DNA from: an uncultured Opitutia bacterium
GTDB taxonomy: Bacteria > Verrucomicrobiota > Verrucomicrobiia > Opitutales > Opitutaceae
NCBI GenBank assembly: GCA_903855985.1
Contig: CAIOAO010000020.1
Coordinates: 1 to 44,773 of the forward strand
Length of the DNA: 44,773 bases
Direction: 5' to 3'
Shown here: positions 44,040 through 44,773 of the stretch, piece by piece
Layout of the letters: each line of letters starts with the position of its first letter
Numbering within the stretch: the stretch's first letter is position 1
Notes under the pieces: model-generated
Told to the model about the DNA's origin: nothing
Databases searched by the model: none
Seen by the model: only the letters and a program-made list of their open reading frames with translations
Translations under genes and position numbers: made by a program

Positions 44040-44362
44040 ACAAGCCCGTCCGGGTGGATTCATCTGCTTTGGATTGGGGGTATTAGCTGGGGGATGCAAC
44101 ACCTTAACCAGAGCGCATTTAATTATATAAAACACTTCCTTAGTGTTAGTTGTAATATCAGAAGGCTCCTCTGATCCGATGAATAGAGTCATCGGTTTCC
44201 TAGCCTGACATCGTGTCTGAATGCGAATCCGGATGGACTGGTACCACTCGGACTAAGTAATCCACCTCAGAAAATGGTCTTGTTCTCGTCAGGTGGGTTT
44301 GCTTGAGTCTTTGGAAGCTCACGTCCGAGCCATCATATCCTAATCATTACAGATACCTACCT
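44040..44362 (+). promoter_or_regulatory. AT-richer, possibly structured leader before the pilin-like gene
   Basis: About 320 bp without a gene. It contains a 7-bp perfect hairpin (44176-44182 with 44189-44195) and a longer-range stem (CCACCT at 44262 with AGGTGG at 44291). It matches no riboswitch that I can recognise, including c-di-GMP types. Probably promoter and 5' leader of the pilin gene. Confidence 0.35.
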
Positions 44363-44716
44363 ATGAAAAATACCAATACCTCCAACAAGGGTTTCACCCT
44401 CGTTGAAATCATGATTGTCGTCGTCATCATCGGCCTCCTGGCCGCCATGGCGATTCCCGCGTTCCAGAAGGTGCGCTCGGCCTCGCAGGACAAGACCGTG
44501 TTGAACAACGCGCGTCAGCTGTCCGCCGCGGCCGACCAGTACTACCTGGAAAACGGTGTCTCCACCGTCACGATCGGCAACCTGATCGGCAGCACGAACT
44601 ACGTGAAGGCCCTCAATCTGGTCGCCAACGAGACCTATCCCCAGGCGTTCACGCAGGGTGTCGCGATCTCGATCGTCGGCGTCGCCGGCGTGCGCACGAT
44701 CACCTACGCCCCGTAA
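44363..44716 (+). CDS. Type IV pilin-like protein (prepilin)
   Basis: 117 residues from the ATG at 44363. A 10-residue leader ends in G before FTLVEIMIVVVIIGLLAAMAI, the prepilin peptidase site and N-terminal assembly helix with Glu5. The globular part is short (about 80 residues) with Y50-Y51 of the mature protein and a YP motif. It could be a major pilin or a pseudopilin. No pilus assembly genes are visible in the window. A strong terminator follows. Confidence 0.9.
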   Translation: MKNTNTSNKGFTLVEIMIVVVIIGLLAAMAIPAFQKVRSASQDKTVLNNARQLSAAADQYYLENGVSTVTIGNLIGSTNYVKALNLVANETYPQAFTQGVAISIVGVAGVRTITYAP

Positions 44717-44740
44717 TTGGGTCGCACGGTTTAACTCTCA

Positions 44741-44769
44741 AGCCGTCCGCGTCAGCGGACGGCTTTTTT
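44741..44769 (+). terminator. Rho-independent terminator after the pilin-like gene
   Basis: A perfect 10-bp GC-rich stem (44741-44750 with 44755-44764) has a GTCA loop and a run of six T. It ends the monocistronic pilin transcript. Confidence 0.97.
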
Positions 44770-44773
44770 GTGC

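Noticed and set aside
44363-44716. Calling the pilin an electrically conductive Geobacter-type pilin
   Set aside because: F1 and F24 are shared but the remaining aromatic positions do not line up convincingly; no assembly genes are seen.

Overview
The window reads as GC-rich chromosomal DNA of a Gram-negative anaerobe or facultative anaerobe. My best guess is the Verrucomicrobiota, near Opitutaceae. That is inference from the gene families present (PocR-AraC regulator, fused CcsBA, GHL6-type glycoside hydrolase, DUF2339, a GFTLVE prepilin, RsfS next to NadD), not from a marker gene. About 32 c-type haem motifs, four haem-biosynthesis-type genes, a cytochrome c synthase and a complete uptake-hydrogenase locus lie within 38 kb, so most of the window is an electron-transfer island.

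Layout. 1-4.3 kb: a membrane pyrophosphatase (cut by the window edge), a divergent GHL6-type glycoside hydrolase and a tRNA-Leu(UAA). 4.5-7.1 kb: hemA and hemG, convergent. 7.3-11.1 kb: an operon for a monohaem cytochrome, a membrane tetrahaem cytochrome, a Tat-exported 4x[4Fe-4S] protein, an NrfD-type quinol-site protein and a His/Cys-tailed protein. 11.2-12.8 kb: DUF2339 membrane protein. 13.1-16.1 kb: an MtrB/PioB-like outer-membrane barrel and an MtrA/DmsE-like octahaem cytochrome, i.e. a candidate porin-cytochrome conduit. 16.2-19.7 kb: a HemN/HemW-like radical SAM protein and a CbcL-like fusion (11 c haems plus a cytochrome b domain). 20.0-21.9 kb: an ImcH-like heptahaem protein and a second monohaem cytochrome. 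22.2-26.5 kb: a lipoprotein with a tandemly duplicated domain and a fused ResB-CcsA cytochrome c synthase. 26.5-26.7 kb: a foldback element. 26.7-28.1 kb: hemN. 28.4-34.4 kb: hypE, then hypABFCD on the other strand. 34.6-38.9 kb: a membrane-bound [NiFe] hydrogenase (small, large, cytochrome b, protease) with the six-cysteine O2-tolerance signature. 39.1-41.3 kb: hupE, a PocR-AraC regulator and a Cys/His-rich unknown. 41.4-44.8 kb: a CoA-transferase, nadD, rsfS and a type IV pilin-like gene.

How the genes may work together (inference): the hydrogenase feeds electrons from H2 into the quinone pool. The ImcH-like, CbcL-like and NrfD-type modules could each take electrons from quinol to periplasmic cytochromes. 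The MtrA/MtrB-like pair could carry them across the outer membrane. HemA, HemG, HemN and CcsBA would supply and attach the haem. No outer-surface MtrC/OmcA-type terminal reductase is present in the window.

The most unusual signal is regulatory. A paired direct repeat, CAA-N5-GC read in the sense of the gene, recurs with exactly 21 bp spacing upstream of twelve transcription units here: hemA, hemG, the NrfD-complex operon, DUF2339, the MtrA-like gene, the CbcL-like gene, the ImcH operon, the lipoprotein-ccsBA operon, hemN, hypE, the hydrogenase operon and hupE. Nine pairs are perfect in the core and three have one imperfect half. It always has the same orientation relative to the gene, usually with a -10-like hexamer 25 bp downstream. 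This geometry suits an AraC-family activator, and the PocR-AraC gene next to hupE is the obvious candidate. I propose this as a previously undescribed haem/cytochrome/hydrogenase regulon.
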